From Clostridiales bacterium (lineage in GTDB: Bacteria; Bacillota; Clostridia; Saccharofermentanales; Saccharofermentanaceae), in the NCBI GenBank assembly GCA_017552455.1, contig JAFZPX010000025.1, positions 1 through 32,837 of the forward strand: a stretch of 32,837 nucleotides of DNA, given 5' to 3'. Both the position numbers and the translations under genes were made by a program. Shown here one piece after another: positions 1-9,324 of the stretch. Every line of letters starts with the position of its first letter. The stretch's first letter is position 1. The notes beneath the pieces were generated by a model, which saw only the letters and a program-made list of their open reading frames with translations, did no database searches and was not told where the DNA came from.

Positions 1-1
1 C

Positions 2-2548
2 TGGTACATTATTACGGGCAGGACATTCGTGTGGCACGTAGACGGACTTAAGCAGTACCACAACGTTCTGGTATTCTACGGAGAACATTTACGGAACGTA
101 CTGAGAACCGTCTTCATAGAAGGAAGTTTAAACATCCCGTCATTCAGTTTCTCCATAGGAGACGGCGGAGATATACTGGACGTACTTCACTACTATGCCG
201 TCGGTTCGCCTCTGTGCGCATTGTCTGTTTTCTTCAGTCCGGAATACACATATATACTCTATGATGCGATATGCATCACGAGACTGTACCTTGCAGGTCT
301 TTCCTTTATCGTTTTGTGCAAAACCTGCGGGATCAAAAAAGACGTATGCATCCTCACGGGGGCTATAGCATACGTGTTTTCGTATTATGCCGTATACAGT
401 ACCGCGAGACACTTCTTCTTTCTGCTCCCCGTAATCTATCTGCCGCTTATCATCGCAGGGTGCGAGAAGATCATTAAGAACGGCAGACCGAATATATTCA
501 CAGCAGCCGTATTCCTAGCTGCGGTTTCCAACTTCTACTTCTTCTACATGCTGGTTATCATCACGGTTATCTATGCTCTCGTAAGACTGATAATCGTAAA
601 CGGCAGGAACATCCGCGGCTATATCCGCCCGGTAAAATACCTGTTCATATATTCACTGACCGGGCTTCTTGCTGCAGGTATCGTATTCGTCCCCGTACTC
701 TTCTCATTCGGAACGGACGAGAGATTCGAAGACGTAAACAGGATGAGACTTCTGTATCCTGCTGATTATTACAAGGCCATACCTACGGTCCTTCTTACCC
801 CCGTCAACAGCTATTGGCTTTGTCTTTGTCTTACCCCTGCGGTTATTCTTTCATGCCTTTATCTGTTCCTTCGCAAGGGAACGTCCAAGACTTTGAAAGT
901 TCTGCATCTTATCACGCTGATGTTCATTATCGTCCCGTTCTTCGGACAGGTCTTTAACGGCATGTCGTATATGTCCGGAAGATGGAGCTTTATCGCTGCG
1001 CTCCTTTACAGTTTTACATTAAGCTTCCAGATGGATAAACTCGCCTGTGACCGCGCCTTTTTTAAACGTCCGGCCCTTATATTTATCGGAATCCTCACGG
1101 TCCTTTGCCTCATAACCGGAGCTTTCGGCAACACCGGCGTCGTACCCGCTCTGATAATACTTCTGACTCTTACATTGATACTGGCATTCGTGCCCGACAG
1201 TAAAGCCGACGGCGCGAAAAGAATGAGTATCATACTGCTGTTCACTTATATAAGCGTAACGGCATCAAGTTTTATTCTTAACATGGCTCTGGAGCCTCCC
1301 TATGTCGCCGAAGCAAGGCGGCCTTCGGAGATCCGGGACTACATGACAGACGACGCTCTTGCGGCAAGCCGCCTGTTAAGCTCCGAGGACGGTTTCTACC
1401 GTTATCTCGGACAGGATCTGCACCGTAATGCAGCACTGACCAGAAATGTGTCCTGCCCTAATTATTACTGGTCTTTATCAAACACAAATGTTGTCAGATA
1501 CAATGTGGAATCAGGGTTGTTCGACTATAAGATATCCGATTACGGCAACCTGGATGACCGCACCTTAATGACAGATCTTGCATCAGTTCTGTACTACATA
1601 GCTCCCGAAGATGCTTCCTGCATCCCCTACGGGTATGACTTAACCGGCAGTGATGTGTATGAAGGTCATTCCGTCTACATCAATACACACCCGATAAGCC
1701 TTACCTTCTCGACAGATCAGATAATAAGCGAGAACGAATGGTTCGCACTCTCTCCCGCACAAAAGGAAGAGGTCATGCTTTATGCCGCTGTTGTCCCCGA
1801 CGATACGTGCAGCAGTGAAGAATATAATACTGCCTTGCTTAACAGTGTATCTCCCGTCTTTACGTCTACGGTATCCGATCCGTGCTGTATCGATCTTACG
1901 GAGGAATCCCTTATATGCTATTTCTATTTCGACGGCACGGGCAACAGCGAGACCAGGATCAACCTTGAGGGCATACGTTTTACCGGAGACAGTGAGACGT
2001 CATTCGTTATCGGATCTTCGACAGGAGTGGTAAAGACCTTCGGTTTCTTCGAAGACGGATACGAATACTACGACGGCAGAAGAGACTTTACGATCAATCT
2101 CGGATACTCCGAGGAACCCGTGGAATGGATCGCACTGGCATTTACCGAATCAGGAAAATATGAATTCGACAGCATAGAGATCGAATGTCTGCCGATGGAT
2201 AATACATTCACAGCCATCGATATGTTAAATGAGGATACTCTGGAGAATGTCGAATTTGGGACGGATACGATAACAGGTGACATCGATCTTTCCGAAGATA
2301 AGATCCTCGTATTCACCATTCCCTATTCCGAAGGCTGGACTGCCACCGTAGACGGAGAAGAATATCCGTTAATCAGGACGGACATCAAATACATGGGACT
2401 TGACCTTACAGCAGGACACCATGATATCGTACTAAAGTATAAGACACCTTACTTCGGTTCAGGCGTCATCTGCACTGTCACAGGTTTAGGCTCATGCATC
2501 ATACTGTATATCATCAACCGTAAGAAGGAGGCTCAGAATGTCAAATAA
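2..2548 (+). CDS. YfhO-family multi-pass membrane protein (5' end missing)
   Basis: The frame is open from base 2 and enters the window already coding, so the true start lies off the left edge. The first GTG in frame, at 29, is probably internal because the upstream residues (WYIITGRTF) continue the protein. The opening WHVDGLKQYH resembles the N-terminal motif of YfhO/GT-C-like membrane proteins, which in some Firmicutes take part in glycosylating cell-envelope polymers. About a dozen hydrophobic segments fill residues 40-420. The remaining 400 or so residues are mostly soluble and beta-rich, ending in a final membrane segment and a short basic tail (NRKKEAQNVK). That layout is normal for the family. 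The stop overlaps the start of the downstream lipoprotein gene by 11 bases, so the two are probably co-translated. No catalytic residue was assigned, and the substrate is unknown. Confidence 0.75.
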   Translation, partial: WYIITGRTFVWHVDGLKQYHNVLVFYGEHLRNVLRTVFIEGSLNIPSFSFSIGDGGDILDVLHYYAVGSPLCALSVFFSPEYTYILYDAICITRLYLAGLSFIVLCKTCGIKKDVCILTGAIAYVFSYYAVYSTARHFFFLLPVIYLPLIIAGCEKIIKNGRPNIFTAAVFLAAVSNFYFFYMLVIITVIYALVRLIIVNGRNIRGYIRPVKYLFIYSLTGLLAAGIVFVPVLFSFGTDERFEDVNRMRLLYPADYYKAIPTVLLTPVNSYWLCLCLTPAVILSCLYLFLRKGTSKTLKVLHLITLMFIIVPFFGQVFNGMSYMSGRWSFIAALLYSFTLSFQMDKLACDRAFFKRPALIFIGILTVLCLITGAFGNTGVVPALIILLTLTLILAFVPDSKADGAKRMSIILLFTYISVTASSFILNMALEPPYVAEARRPSEIRDYMTDDALAASRLLSSEDGFYRYLGQDLHRNAALTRNVSCPNYYWSLSNTNVVRYNVESGLFDYKISDYGNLDDRTLMTDLASVLYYIAPEDASCIPYGYDLTGSDVYEGHSVYINTHPISLTFSTDQIISENEWFALSPAQKEEVMLYAAVVPDDTCSSEEYNTALLNSVSPVFTSTVSDPCCIDLTEESLICYFYFDGTGNSETRINLEGIRFTGDSETSFVIGSSTGVVKTFGFFEDGYEYYDGRRDFTINLGYSEEPVEWIALAFTESGKYEFDSIEIECLPMDNTFTAIDMLNEDTLENVEFGTDTITGDIDLSEDKILVFTIPYSEGWTATVDGEEYPLIRTDIKYMGLDLTAGHHDIVLKYKTPYFGSGVICTVTGLGSCIILYIINRKKEAQNVK

Positions 2549-3638
2549 GACAAGGATCATCGCTTTATTACTCACAGCATCTCTTGCACTATCTGCCGCA
2601 GGCTGTACGGACAGTTCAACGCGTTCAGGAAGAGACCGCGACGACGACGGCAACAGTTCCATCGGTAAGAATCCCACTGAACAGACTGAACAGACAACAG
2701 CCTCCGAGACGCAGGTTACTGCCACGACAGCAGAGCCTACTGAAACAACGGCAGCCTCTGTAGACACCGGTTCAGATGCATATAACTACTTCGTCTTTAT
2801 GAATTATGCATATAACTATAATTCGGAGCACCCGGGTCTCGAATACGGATTCGAGAGAAACTATATTGACGATCATTCCGAATGGACACTCGTAATCTCG
2901 GATCCGGATGCAGGAACTTCAGATGTCTATATTGGCTGTGATGATGTGTTCCCCGAGCTTTACGAGACACGTGACTTCATAAGTTCCAATGCCACAGATT
3001 ATGATACGTTCATTCAGCTTCCGGTCATGACTGAGATAGGACACTGCCAAAGTTCCGGCGACGTATATGAAGCTCCCGCTGACGGAAGATACTTCGGAAG
3101 CATTCTCGGAGCAACCGACGATGGCACATGTATTCTTGTAGCACTCGGCGAAGCCATAGTTCTTACTGAAGCCGAATATAACGCTCTTGAGGTTGGCGAC
3201 ATCATCCCGGGACACCCTACATGGAATTCCGATCTCGACCTTGTGGTAACCGATATAACAGGAAGCGGCTCGAGCCGTGAAGTTGAGGTATGCGACGGCG
3301 AGATGTGGTTCTCTCACAGCTATGCCGAGAACCCGACAGATTATGTTCTTACTGAAGCAAGCGACAATCCCGTATATACACAGACTTATCTTTACGGTCT
3401 GGATCTCGCAGAAGACTGTGAGGTAACAGATACATACAGTTTCCTTGCAGGAGACTCAGCCTTCGCGGTTGACTTTGAGGCAGGCCCTCTTGTTAATTCC
3501 GTTTATTGGCACTACTCGAGAGAAATCGATCCCTACCGTTCAGAGCTCATCGGCGTATGGTATGAGATGGATGGTCTTGCTTACCCCGTCGTCGTCGAAG
3601 ACGGTGTAGTAACAGCAATTAACATAGAATGGAGATAA
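2538..3638 (+). CDS. Secreted lipoprotein, function unknown
   Basis: The product is 366 residues. It has a lysine/arginine start, a hydrophobic stretch and a lipobox-like end (LSAAGC, Cys23), so it is probably lipidated and exported. The -3 position is Ala instead of the commoner Leu. Residues 24-80 are a Thr/Ser/Glu/Asp-rich linker typical of surface lipoproteins. The rest is acidic, with many aromatic residues (a Tyr/Asn-rich stretch near 84-96), and I recognise no domain. AAGGAGG sits 8 bases before the ATG, inside the end of the YfhO-like gene, which supports this start and translational coupling. The last codon lies 3 bases from the convergent alpha-galactosidase gene. It could bind a polymer or wall component made or modified by the upstream membrane protein, but that is inference from position only. 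Confidence 0.65.
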   Translation: MSNKTRIIALLLTASLALSAAGCTDSSTRSGRDRDDDGNSSIGKNPTEQTEQTTASETQVTATTAEPTETTAASVDTGSDAYNYFVFMNYAYNYNSEHPGLEYGFERNYIDDHSEWTLVISDPDAGTSDVYIGCDDVFPELYETRDFISSNATDYDTFIQLPVMTEIGHCQSSGDVYEAPADGRYFGSILGATDDGTCILVALGEAIVLTEAEYNALEVGDIIPGHPTWNSDLDLVVTDITGSGSSREVEVCDGEMWFSHSYAENPTDYVLTEASDNPVYTQTYLYGLDLAEDCEVTDTYSFLAGDSAFAVDFEAGPLVNSVYWHYSREIDPYRSELIGVWYEMDGLAYPVVVEDGVVTAINIEWR

Positions 3639-3653
3639 GGCTTATACAGCCTT
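3637..3653. terminator. Small hairpin between convergent genes
   Basis: AAGGCT-TATAC-AGCCTT forms a 6-bp stem spanning the stop codons of the lipoprotein gene (+) and the alpha-galactosidase gene (-). The following bases are only weakly T-rich on either strand, so it may be a modest bidirectional terminator. It is the only candidate in this 3-base intergenic gap. Confidence 0.35.
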
Positions 3654-5984
3654 TCTGATCTCATACAATCTCGAACCGAAGTCCGGGAAAAATCTGACAT
3701 TATCATTGAAGCCGAGAGCCGCAAATCTCGGCTTTAAATGTACGCCTGCATACATCATCGCATCACCGTACATATCGTGAGATTCTTTCTCATAATTGAA
3801 CTTAACGAACTTCGCGATAACGGCATGAAGAAATCCGTCCGGCTTAATGTGCAACGGCGTGACGGTATTGATCAATCCGCCCATACACCTTACGTCATAA
3901 GCATGCGCGATATTCTCGATATGATACTTCGCTTCTTCATTAAGGCCTCTCGGGTAGAGGATATCCTGATGCTCATTAGGCGTTGTAAGACTCTGCATAA
4001 GAAGAGATATGGCCTCAGCTTTGTCCTTCGAAGCGATCGTCCATGACAGTATCCTTCCTTCATCAAATGAACTTCTTCTGAAGAATCTTCCATACTGCAA
4101 AAGCTTTCTGTTCTTTTTAAGAAACTCCACCTGCAGCTTAATCTCGTTGTAGTCCGCTTTACTAAGATCACAAAGATTGCACTCGTACCCCGTTACGCCG
4201 AACGCAGCGACATTAAACCTCGTGTCGATCGGCGTCCTTCTTAGCGTCTGATGATTCGGCACATCCGACACGTGACATGTATACGTTGACTGCGGATACG
4301 CATATGAGTATCCGTTCTGGATTAGACCGCGCTGGTACGCATCGGTATCGTCCGAGGCCCATATCTGCGGGAAGTAAGACAGGATACCCAAGTCGAACCT
4401 GTTGCCACCTGAAGCACACCCTTCGAAAAGTATCTCGGGGAACTTCTTCGTGAGTGCATTCATCACGCGGTACAGACCTAAGATATATCTGTGTGCGACC
4501 TCTCCCTGCCGTTCCTTGGGAAGCGACGCAGAATATACATCCGTGAAGTTACGGTTATAGTCCCACTTAACATAAGATATCTCGGCAGAAGAGAAAACTT
4601 GTGACATCGCATCGATAATATAGTCCTGAACATCCGTGCGGGTCAGGTCAAGTAACATCTGATTTCTTCCGGTCGAATGAGCCTTGCCGGGGATCTTCAT
4701 CGCCCAGTCAGGGTGCGCACGGTACAGATCCGATTCCTCGGATATCATCTCGGGCTCAACCCAGATACCGAAGTCCATTCCAAGACCTCTGATCCTGTCG
4801 CATATGCCCTTCACACCGCGTGGCAGCTTCTTCGCATCAGGTGTCCAGTCACCGAGAGATGTCGTGTCATCGTTACGGCCTTTGAACCAGCCGTCGTCCA
4901 TAACAAACAACTCGATGCCTGCCTTCTTCGCACGTCTTGCAAGACGCATCAGCTTTCCTTCACTGATCTTAAAGTATGAGGCCTCCCAGGAGTTTAAGAG
5001 GATGGGCCGAAGTCTGTCCTTCCACTGCCCGCTTACGATATGTTCGTTAACAAAATCATGTAAGCCATGGCTCATCGTGTTGCACCCGGAAGCTGAATAA
5101 GTCATAACCGCCTCCGGACTTGTGAAGGACTCTCCTTTCTGAAGTTTCCATGAGAATCCCTGCGGATTAATTCCCGTGACAAGTCTTACCTTGCCGTAAG
5201 GATTCTTCTCAACAGCGGTGTAATGATTGCCGCTGTATATAAGATTGATCCCATACACTTCGCCGAAGTCTTCATCGAACGCACCTTTACCGAGCATGAT
5301 GAACGGATTGCTCCTGTTAGAAGACGCACCTGTCGAAGATGAATTAACAAGCTTTGCTGCTCCCACCTTCTGTACGTTCTTTCCCATTTCACGTGCCCAC
5401 GCGCCGTTGAATGTAACGAACGAATAGTCACCGGGATCGAAGTCGAGCTGCATGCTCATGATGCGCTCGATGACTATCTCTTCTTGACCATCATTAGCAA
5501 GTTCACATGACCTTGTGATCACATCGCACTCTTCAAAGACGGTGTAGATAAGCTTCAGCGTAAGACCGTTTTCTTTGTCCTTTAATGTTACTGTAAGCAC
5601 TTGGGCTTCATCGCCGTAAGAGCCCGGGAAGTCTTCTTTACGAACTTTGCCCTTGGCATTCTCTGCCTTCTCATAAACAAAATCCGAAGTTCGGCTGCCG
5701 TCAGCATTTATAAGTTCCAGTGAAGGCTCTCTCACATCGCCTTTACCCGGAGCAGATATCTCGAGCTTTATGTCTTCGAATGAGAACGATGAGTTCTCCT
5801 TATCGTAAACACTCGAGTTACCGGGACCGAATTCCCACTTCTCGGCGATACCGTCATCCGAATCGAGTCTTATCTTTCTTCCGTAGTAAAGATGCTCAAG
5901 ATGTCCTGTCGGCATCACACGGAATGCATATGTGGTCTTGTTCGTATCAAGAACGAACAGCTTGTCATCTTTAGAAGTGATCAT
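3642..5984 (-). CDS. Alpha-galactosidase, GH36 family
   Basis: This 780-residue protein hydrolyses terminal alpha-1,6-galactosides such as melibiose, raffinose and stachyose. The length is slightly above the roughly 730 residues of typical bacterial GH36 tetrameric enzymes. The order is an N-terminal beta-supersandwich (about 1-320), a TIM barrel (about 325-650) and a C-terminal beta domain. Visible motifs are LFVMDDGWF (near 360), VKWDYNRN with the expected nucleophile Asp475, CASGGNRFDLG (523-533) and ASDDTDA with the expected acid/base Asp545. The 70-residue spacing of these two Asp matches the 478/548 pair known from Geobacillus AgaA. There is no signal peptide, so it is cytoplasmic and fits import of the intact sugar by the adjacent symporter. 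It starts 1 base after the symporter stop, with GGGAGG as ribosome binding site. It is the last gene of the tetR operon. Confidence 0.95.
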   Translation of the reverse strand: MITSKDDKLFVLDTNKTTYAFRVMPTGHLEHLYYGRKIRLDSDDGIAEKWEFGPGNSSVYDKENSSFSFEDIKLEISAPGKGDVREPSLELINADGSRTSDFVYEKAENAKGKVRKEDFPGSYGDEAQVLTVTLKDKENGLTLKLIYTVFEECDVITRSCELANDGQEEIVIERIMSMQLDFDPGDYSFVTFNGAWAREMGKNVQKVGAAKLVNSSSTGASSNRSNPFIMLGKGAFDEDFGEVYGINLIYSGNHYTAVEKNPYGKVRLVTGINPQGFSWKLQKGESFTSPEAVMTYSASGCNTMSHGLHDFVNEHIVSGQWKDRLRPILLNSWEASYFKISEGKLMRLARRAKKAGIELFVMDDGWFKGRNDDTTSLGDWTPDAKKLPRGVKGICDRIRGLGMDFGIWVEPEMISEESDLYRAHPDWAMKIPGKAHSTGRNQMLLDLTRTDVQDYIIDAMSQVFSSAEISYVKWDYNRNFTDVYSASLPKERQGEVAHRYILGLYRVMNALTKKFPEILFEGCASGGNRFDLGILSYFPQIWASDDTDAYQRGLIQNGYSYAYPQSTYTCHVSDVPNHQTLRRTPIDTRFNVAAFGVTGYECNLCDLSKADYNEIKLQVEFLKKNRKLLQYGRFFRRSSFDEGRILSWTIASKDKAEAISLLMQSLTTPNEHQDILYPRGLNEEAKYHIENIAHAYDVRCMGGLINTVTPLHIKPDGFLHAVIAKFVKFNYEKESHDMYGDAMMYAGVHLKPRFAALGFNDNVRFFPDFGSRLYEIRKAV

Positions 5985-5985
5985 G

Positions 5986-7830
5986 TCATGCCTCCCTGGC
6001 CTTCAATTCTGTGATGATCTCTCCGAGCTTCTTGTCAGTAAGTATGTATCTGCTCTTGAAGATGAGGACTGCAATTACCAATACTACGATAGGTGTAAGT
6101 GTCATAACCATTCGAAGTCCGATTACGGAATTAGAGCTGATTGTCTCGACTACACCATTACGGATATCGTCGATCTTGGCAATGAGTGTCGAATATGTGA
6201 TAGCCACATCAGAGTTTTCCTTGATGTTGAAGACTGCAAGACAGATGGATGCGACCAAGGCAGAGATACCTGATGCGAGCTTAACAACGAATGTCTGCAT
6301 CGAGAAGATAACCGACTCGTCTCTTCTGTTGTTCTTGAGGTGTCCGTAGTCAACAGTGTTCGCAAGGAAGATAGTTACTACTACATTAAGGATACCTACA
6401 GCTGCCATAATGAAGAATCCGGGAACGAAGAACGGGAATACGCTCTTAAGTCCGGCAAGTGCCATGGCAAGAAGGATGATGTAACCGCCGATCGCGGATC
6501 CGATGCATATATAGAAGATCTTCAATGTGTTAAAGAACCTTCTTAATATCGGGAAGAAGATCATCATGGCGATAATCTGAATGCCGCCTGCGAATGTATT
6601 AAACAGAGTGTAATTGCCCTGCCAGTTTGTACCTGCAAGATCGTACTTGAAGAAGTAGATAAGAAGGTTCGATGTGATATAAGTTGCTGAGTTAACAAGA
6701 ACGATAGTGATAACGATGGTCATCGCCTGATCATTCTGGATCAACGCCTTGAACATCTGTCCTACGGAAGCAGTCTTGATATCAACCGAAGACTTCTCCT
6801 TTATGAACAGACATGTGATGGTGATGAATACAACGAACAGTATGCCGACTACCATGGAGAAATACTTAAAACCTACTCTCTCCACTTCGAGGTTAGACTC
6901 CATCATGATTCCGGCATTGATGGAAGTCTCAGAGGACAGTTCTGCATATGTTTCTGAATCCACATAGAATGCGACTGCAGGATCAGTTTGAACGAAGACC
7001 TGCTCATCGCCCTCTCCTTCGTAATCACCCATTACGAACTCTACGTTGCTTGCCTCAATCTCCTCATCGTTGATCCTAAGTGTTACATCTGCATTAGAAG
7101 AGTTAACGTAGATAACATCATTCCAGTCACCAAACACTCTTCTTGCACCAGTGATAGTCGTGGATACATGAACATCGTCACCTGTATACTCAGTAACGTT
7201 TCCTGTGGGATTCTGATCAGCATCAACCTCAACCACAAAAGCCGTGTAATTAAGGCCGTCAGAGGAAGCAAAATTCTTGGTAAGAAGATCACTCTCCTTA
7301 GCAGAGAACGCATTACCCAAAGCAGCAACGCTCATGACCGTCAGAATCGTTACGATAGCGGAACCTACACCTGCTGCAGATCTGGCAAGAGTGGTAAGAC
7401 CTTCTCTCTCCTTACCGCTCTCCGTAAATGCCGGGATCATTGACCAATAAGGGATATCCATCATAGTGTAAGTGATACCCCAGAGGATATATGTAACTGC
7501 CGCATATGCGATAAGTCCGCCGCCGTCGAGTGAAGGAGGCGCGGAGAACATGACGATCAGGATGATCGCATTCGTAACCGTACCAATCATAAGCCACGGA
7601 CGGAACTTACCCCACTTCGTCTTAGTCTTGGCGACAACGACACCCATGATAGGATCGTTAAATGCATCGAACACTCTTGCTGCCATAAGGATAAGTCCCA
7701 TAGCAATGGCAGATACTCCGAGGATATCCTGGAAGTAGTAAAGAACATAGCTCGCAGAGAGCATGTAGACCATGTCTTTACCTACGGCTCCGAGGCCGTA
7801 AGCTATCTTCTCTTTTGCTGTAAGTCTCAT
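5986..7830 (-). CDS. GPH-family sugar:cation symporter with large extracytoplasmic insert
   Basis: This is a member of the glycoside-pentoside-hexuronide branch of the major facilitator superfamily (MelB/XylP type), very likely importing an alpha-galactoside for the GH36 enzyme encoded next. The N-terminus (KIAYGLGAVGKDMVYML), DPIMGVVV-KTKTKWGKFRPWL and MDIPYWSMIPA match GPH signature regions. At 614 residues it is about 150 longer than usual. The excess is one block, about residues 173-315, between TM5 and TM6. It is polar, acidic and beta-like, and is predicted to face outward. The normal 12-helix pattern resumes with TM6 (near 319-343) and the cytoplasmic central loop IKEKSSVDIKTAS. The start overlaps the upstream gene by 4 bases (ATGA) with GGAGGTGA before it. 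The transport substrate is inferred from the neighbouring enzyme. Confidence 0.9.
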   Translation of the reverse strand: MRLTAKEKIAYGLGAVGKDMVYMLSASYVLYYFQDILGVSAIAMGLILMAARVFDAFNDPIMGVVVAKTKTKWGKFRPWLMIGTVTNAIILIVMFSAPPSLDGGGLIAYAAVTYILWGITYTMMDIPYWSMIPAFTESGKEREGLTTLARSAAGVGSAIVTILTVMSVAALGNAFSAKESDLLTKNFASSDGLNYTAFVVEVDADQNPTGNVTEYTGDDVHVSTTITGARRVFGDWNDVIYVNSSNADVTLRINDEEIEASNVEFVMGDYEGEGDEQVFVQTDPAVAFYVDSETYAELSSETSINAGIMMESNLEVERVGFKYFSMVVGILFVVFITITCLFIKEKSSVDIKTASVGQMFKALIQNDQAMTIVITIVLVNSATYITSNLLIYFFKYDLAGTNWQGNYTLFNTFAGGIQIIAMMIFFPILRRFFNTLKIFYICIGSAIGGYIILLAMALAGLKSVFPFFVPGFFIMAAVGILNVVVTIFLANTVDYGHLKNNRRDESVIFSMQTFVVKLASGISALVASICLAVFNIKENSDVAITYSTLIAKIDDIRNGVVETISSNSVIGLRMVMTLTPIVVLVIAVLIFKSRYILTDKKLGEIITELKAREA

Positions 7831-9308
7831 GCTGTCTCACCTCCGTTTTTAAGCGCCATCGCGATCTTCACCGCGTTATAAGCACCGTCATATACTCCCA
7901 TCTTCTTATTAAGATCGATAGCGTCGCACATATTCTTCAAGGTAACGTCATCTTCAAGGAACAGTCTTGCCATCTGCAGTGTATGAGGAATGTCCTGACA
8001 CTCCAAGGTTCCGTCACCCATCTCCGCGGAGTGGATCGCACCCCACTGCTCGTGACCGCCGATTCTCTTAATGAAGAGCTTCGGCACGGGATAGAACGCA
8101 AGCTCGGAAGGCTTCGTAACAAGCACGTCGCAGGATCTCATCAGAAGATTCGTCGCATATACCGCTTCGAAGATATTGCTGTGGCAGAACAGGTGGATAC
8201 CCTCTACATCGCCCTTGATCGCATCCTTGCAAAACTGCTTCGTCTCCTCCCAGTCATTGATGTGTGTCTTCGTATAAAGATACATGTCGGGAGCAAGTCT
8301 TCTTAAGTCTTCCCATACGTTGAGGTAGTCGCCGATATTTACATAAAGTGCAACCTTGTTGTTTCTGATCTCCGGCAAAAGCTCATTTATGATCGCAGCG
8401 AAAATCTCCTTCTGCGCACCGGCACCGCCGATAGTAAGCAGGAAGCGCATGGGCTTGCCGTCAGCCTTGCGCGCGAGCCTTCTCTTGTTGTCCTGCTTAA
8501 TGTTCTTAACGAGCTCGTCATCAATATAGTGGCCCGTGTAAACGAGGCTGTCTGCGGGCATGGGCTTCAGTACCTTGTCACCTGCCATGCCGTTCATTGT
8601 GCGGTATCCCAAGTATGCGTAATGTGTCTGCACAGTATGCACCGCACCCTCAGCGAAATGCAGAGCCATCGGCCAGTTATCGGGAACTGCGTTTACTACA
8701 TACTTCATACCTGCATGGATCGCAGCCTGTGCCGGCCATACGTGTGTGCCTATAACAGGTATATCCTTAGGCACGTTCTTGTATACCGCAGCCATCAGCT
8801 CAGCATTCTTCTGGTCAGGTGCGTTATAGGACAGCTGCTTAAAACCCGTATAGTTAACAGGCTCCCAAACAGCCTTATTAAACACCTTACTCTTCTGGGA
8901 TAATCTCGAACCCATGGAGTACAGATCGTTCTGAGCAGAGATAACCTTAGTGCTGGTAGTCTCAGGATAAGAATTAAGATCCATCCAGTATGGTGTAAGG
9001 CCCATGGAGTTCGCTGCACTTGCCATAGCCATGGAGATACGGTAGTGACCGAATCCCATTCTGATGTTTCCTACTATGATTCCGTTATCCGTATCGAAGC
9101 CCTTGCAGGTTCCGGGAGCAGCCTTACCTACTGCAATATTCTTAACTCCAAGAAGGTCGCCTATGTACTTGTTCTCGACTACTTCAGCTGAATAATCAGC
9201 ATTGGAATCATCGCCGAATTTCTTTATATACTTCTTCTTGGATCTCTCAGCTTTCTTTACTGTATGTGAACTCTGTTCGTTGCCATATACACTATTTGAC
9301 TTACTCAT
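7827..9308 (-). CDS. GT-B-fold glycosyltransferase-like protein (MGDG synthase/MurG-like), unknown role
   Basis: The product is a soluble protein of 493 residues with a basic N-terminal tail (KKAERSKKKYIKK). Several segments match the layout of GT28-type GT-B enzymes such as monogalactosyldiacylglycerol synthase and MurG. GFGHYRIS (85-92) stands where the Gly-rich acceptor loop lies, VNAVPDNWP (205-213) follows, then GHYIDDE, LLTIGGAGAQKE (290-301) opens the second Rossmann domain, and VTKPSELAF (397-405) with GGHEQW matches the nucleotide-sugar region. The usual TKPGG is TKPSE here. It sits between tetR and the symporter, 16 bases after tetR and overlapping the symporter by 4, so it is an integral part of the alpha-galactoside operon. 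Its reaction is unknown. It could use UDP-galactose or have become a binding or phosphorylase-like protein. The family call is motif-based, and the role is not assigned. Confidence 0.6.
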   Translation of the reverse strand: MSKSNSVYGNEQSSHTVKKAERSKKKYIKKFGDDSNADYSAEVVENKYIGDLLGVKNIAVGKAAPGTCKGFDTDNGIIVGNIRMGFGHYRISMAMASAANSMGLTPYWMDLNSYPETTSTKVISAQNDLYSMGSRLSQKSKVFNKAVWEPVNYTGFKQLSYNAPDQKNAELMAAVYKNVPKDIPVIGTHVWPAQAAIHAGMKYVVNAVPDNWPMALHFAEGAVHTVQTHYAYLGYRTMNGMAGDKVLKPMPADSLVYTGHYIDDELVKNIKQDNKRRLARKADGKPMRFLLTIGGAGAQKEIFAAIINELLPEIRNNKVALYVNIGDYLNVWEDLRRLAPDMYLYTKTHINDWEETKQFCKDAIKGDVEGIHLFCHSNIFEAVYATNLLMRSCDVLVTKPSELAFYPVPKLFIKRIGGHEQWGAIHSAEMGDGTLECQDIPHTLQMARLFLEDDVTLKNMCDAIDLNKKMGVYDGAYNAVKIAMALKNGGETA

Positions 9309-9317
9309 ATCCTAGCG

Positions 9318-9324
9318 CCCCCCC
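9318..9324 (-). promoter_or_regulatory. G7 tract at the ribosome binding site of the GT-B gene
   Basis: On the coding (minus) strand AAGGGGGGG lies directly after the tetR stop and about 9 bases before the GT-B-like start. It can act as the Shine-Dalgarno sequence. A run of seven G is prone to length change, which would alter spacing to the start codon. Confidence 0.4.
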
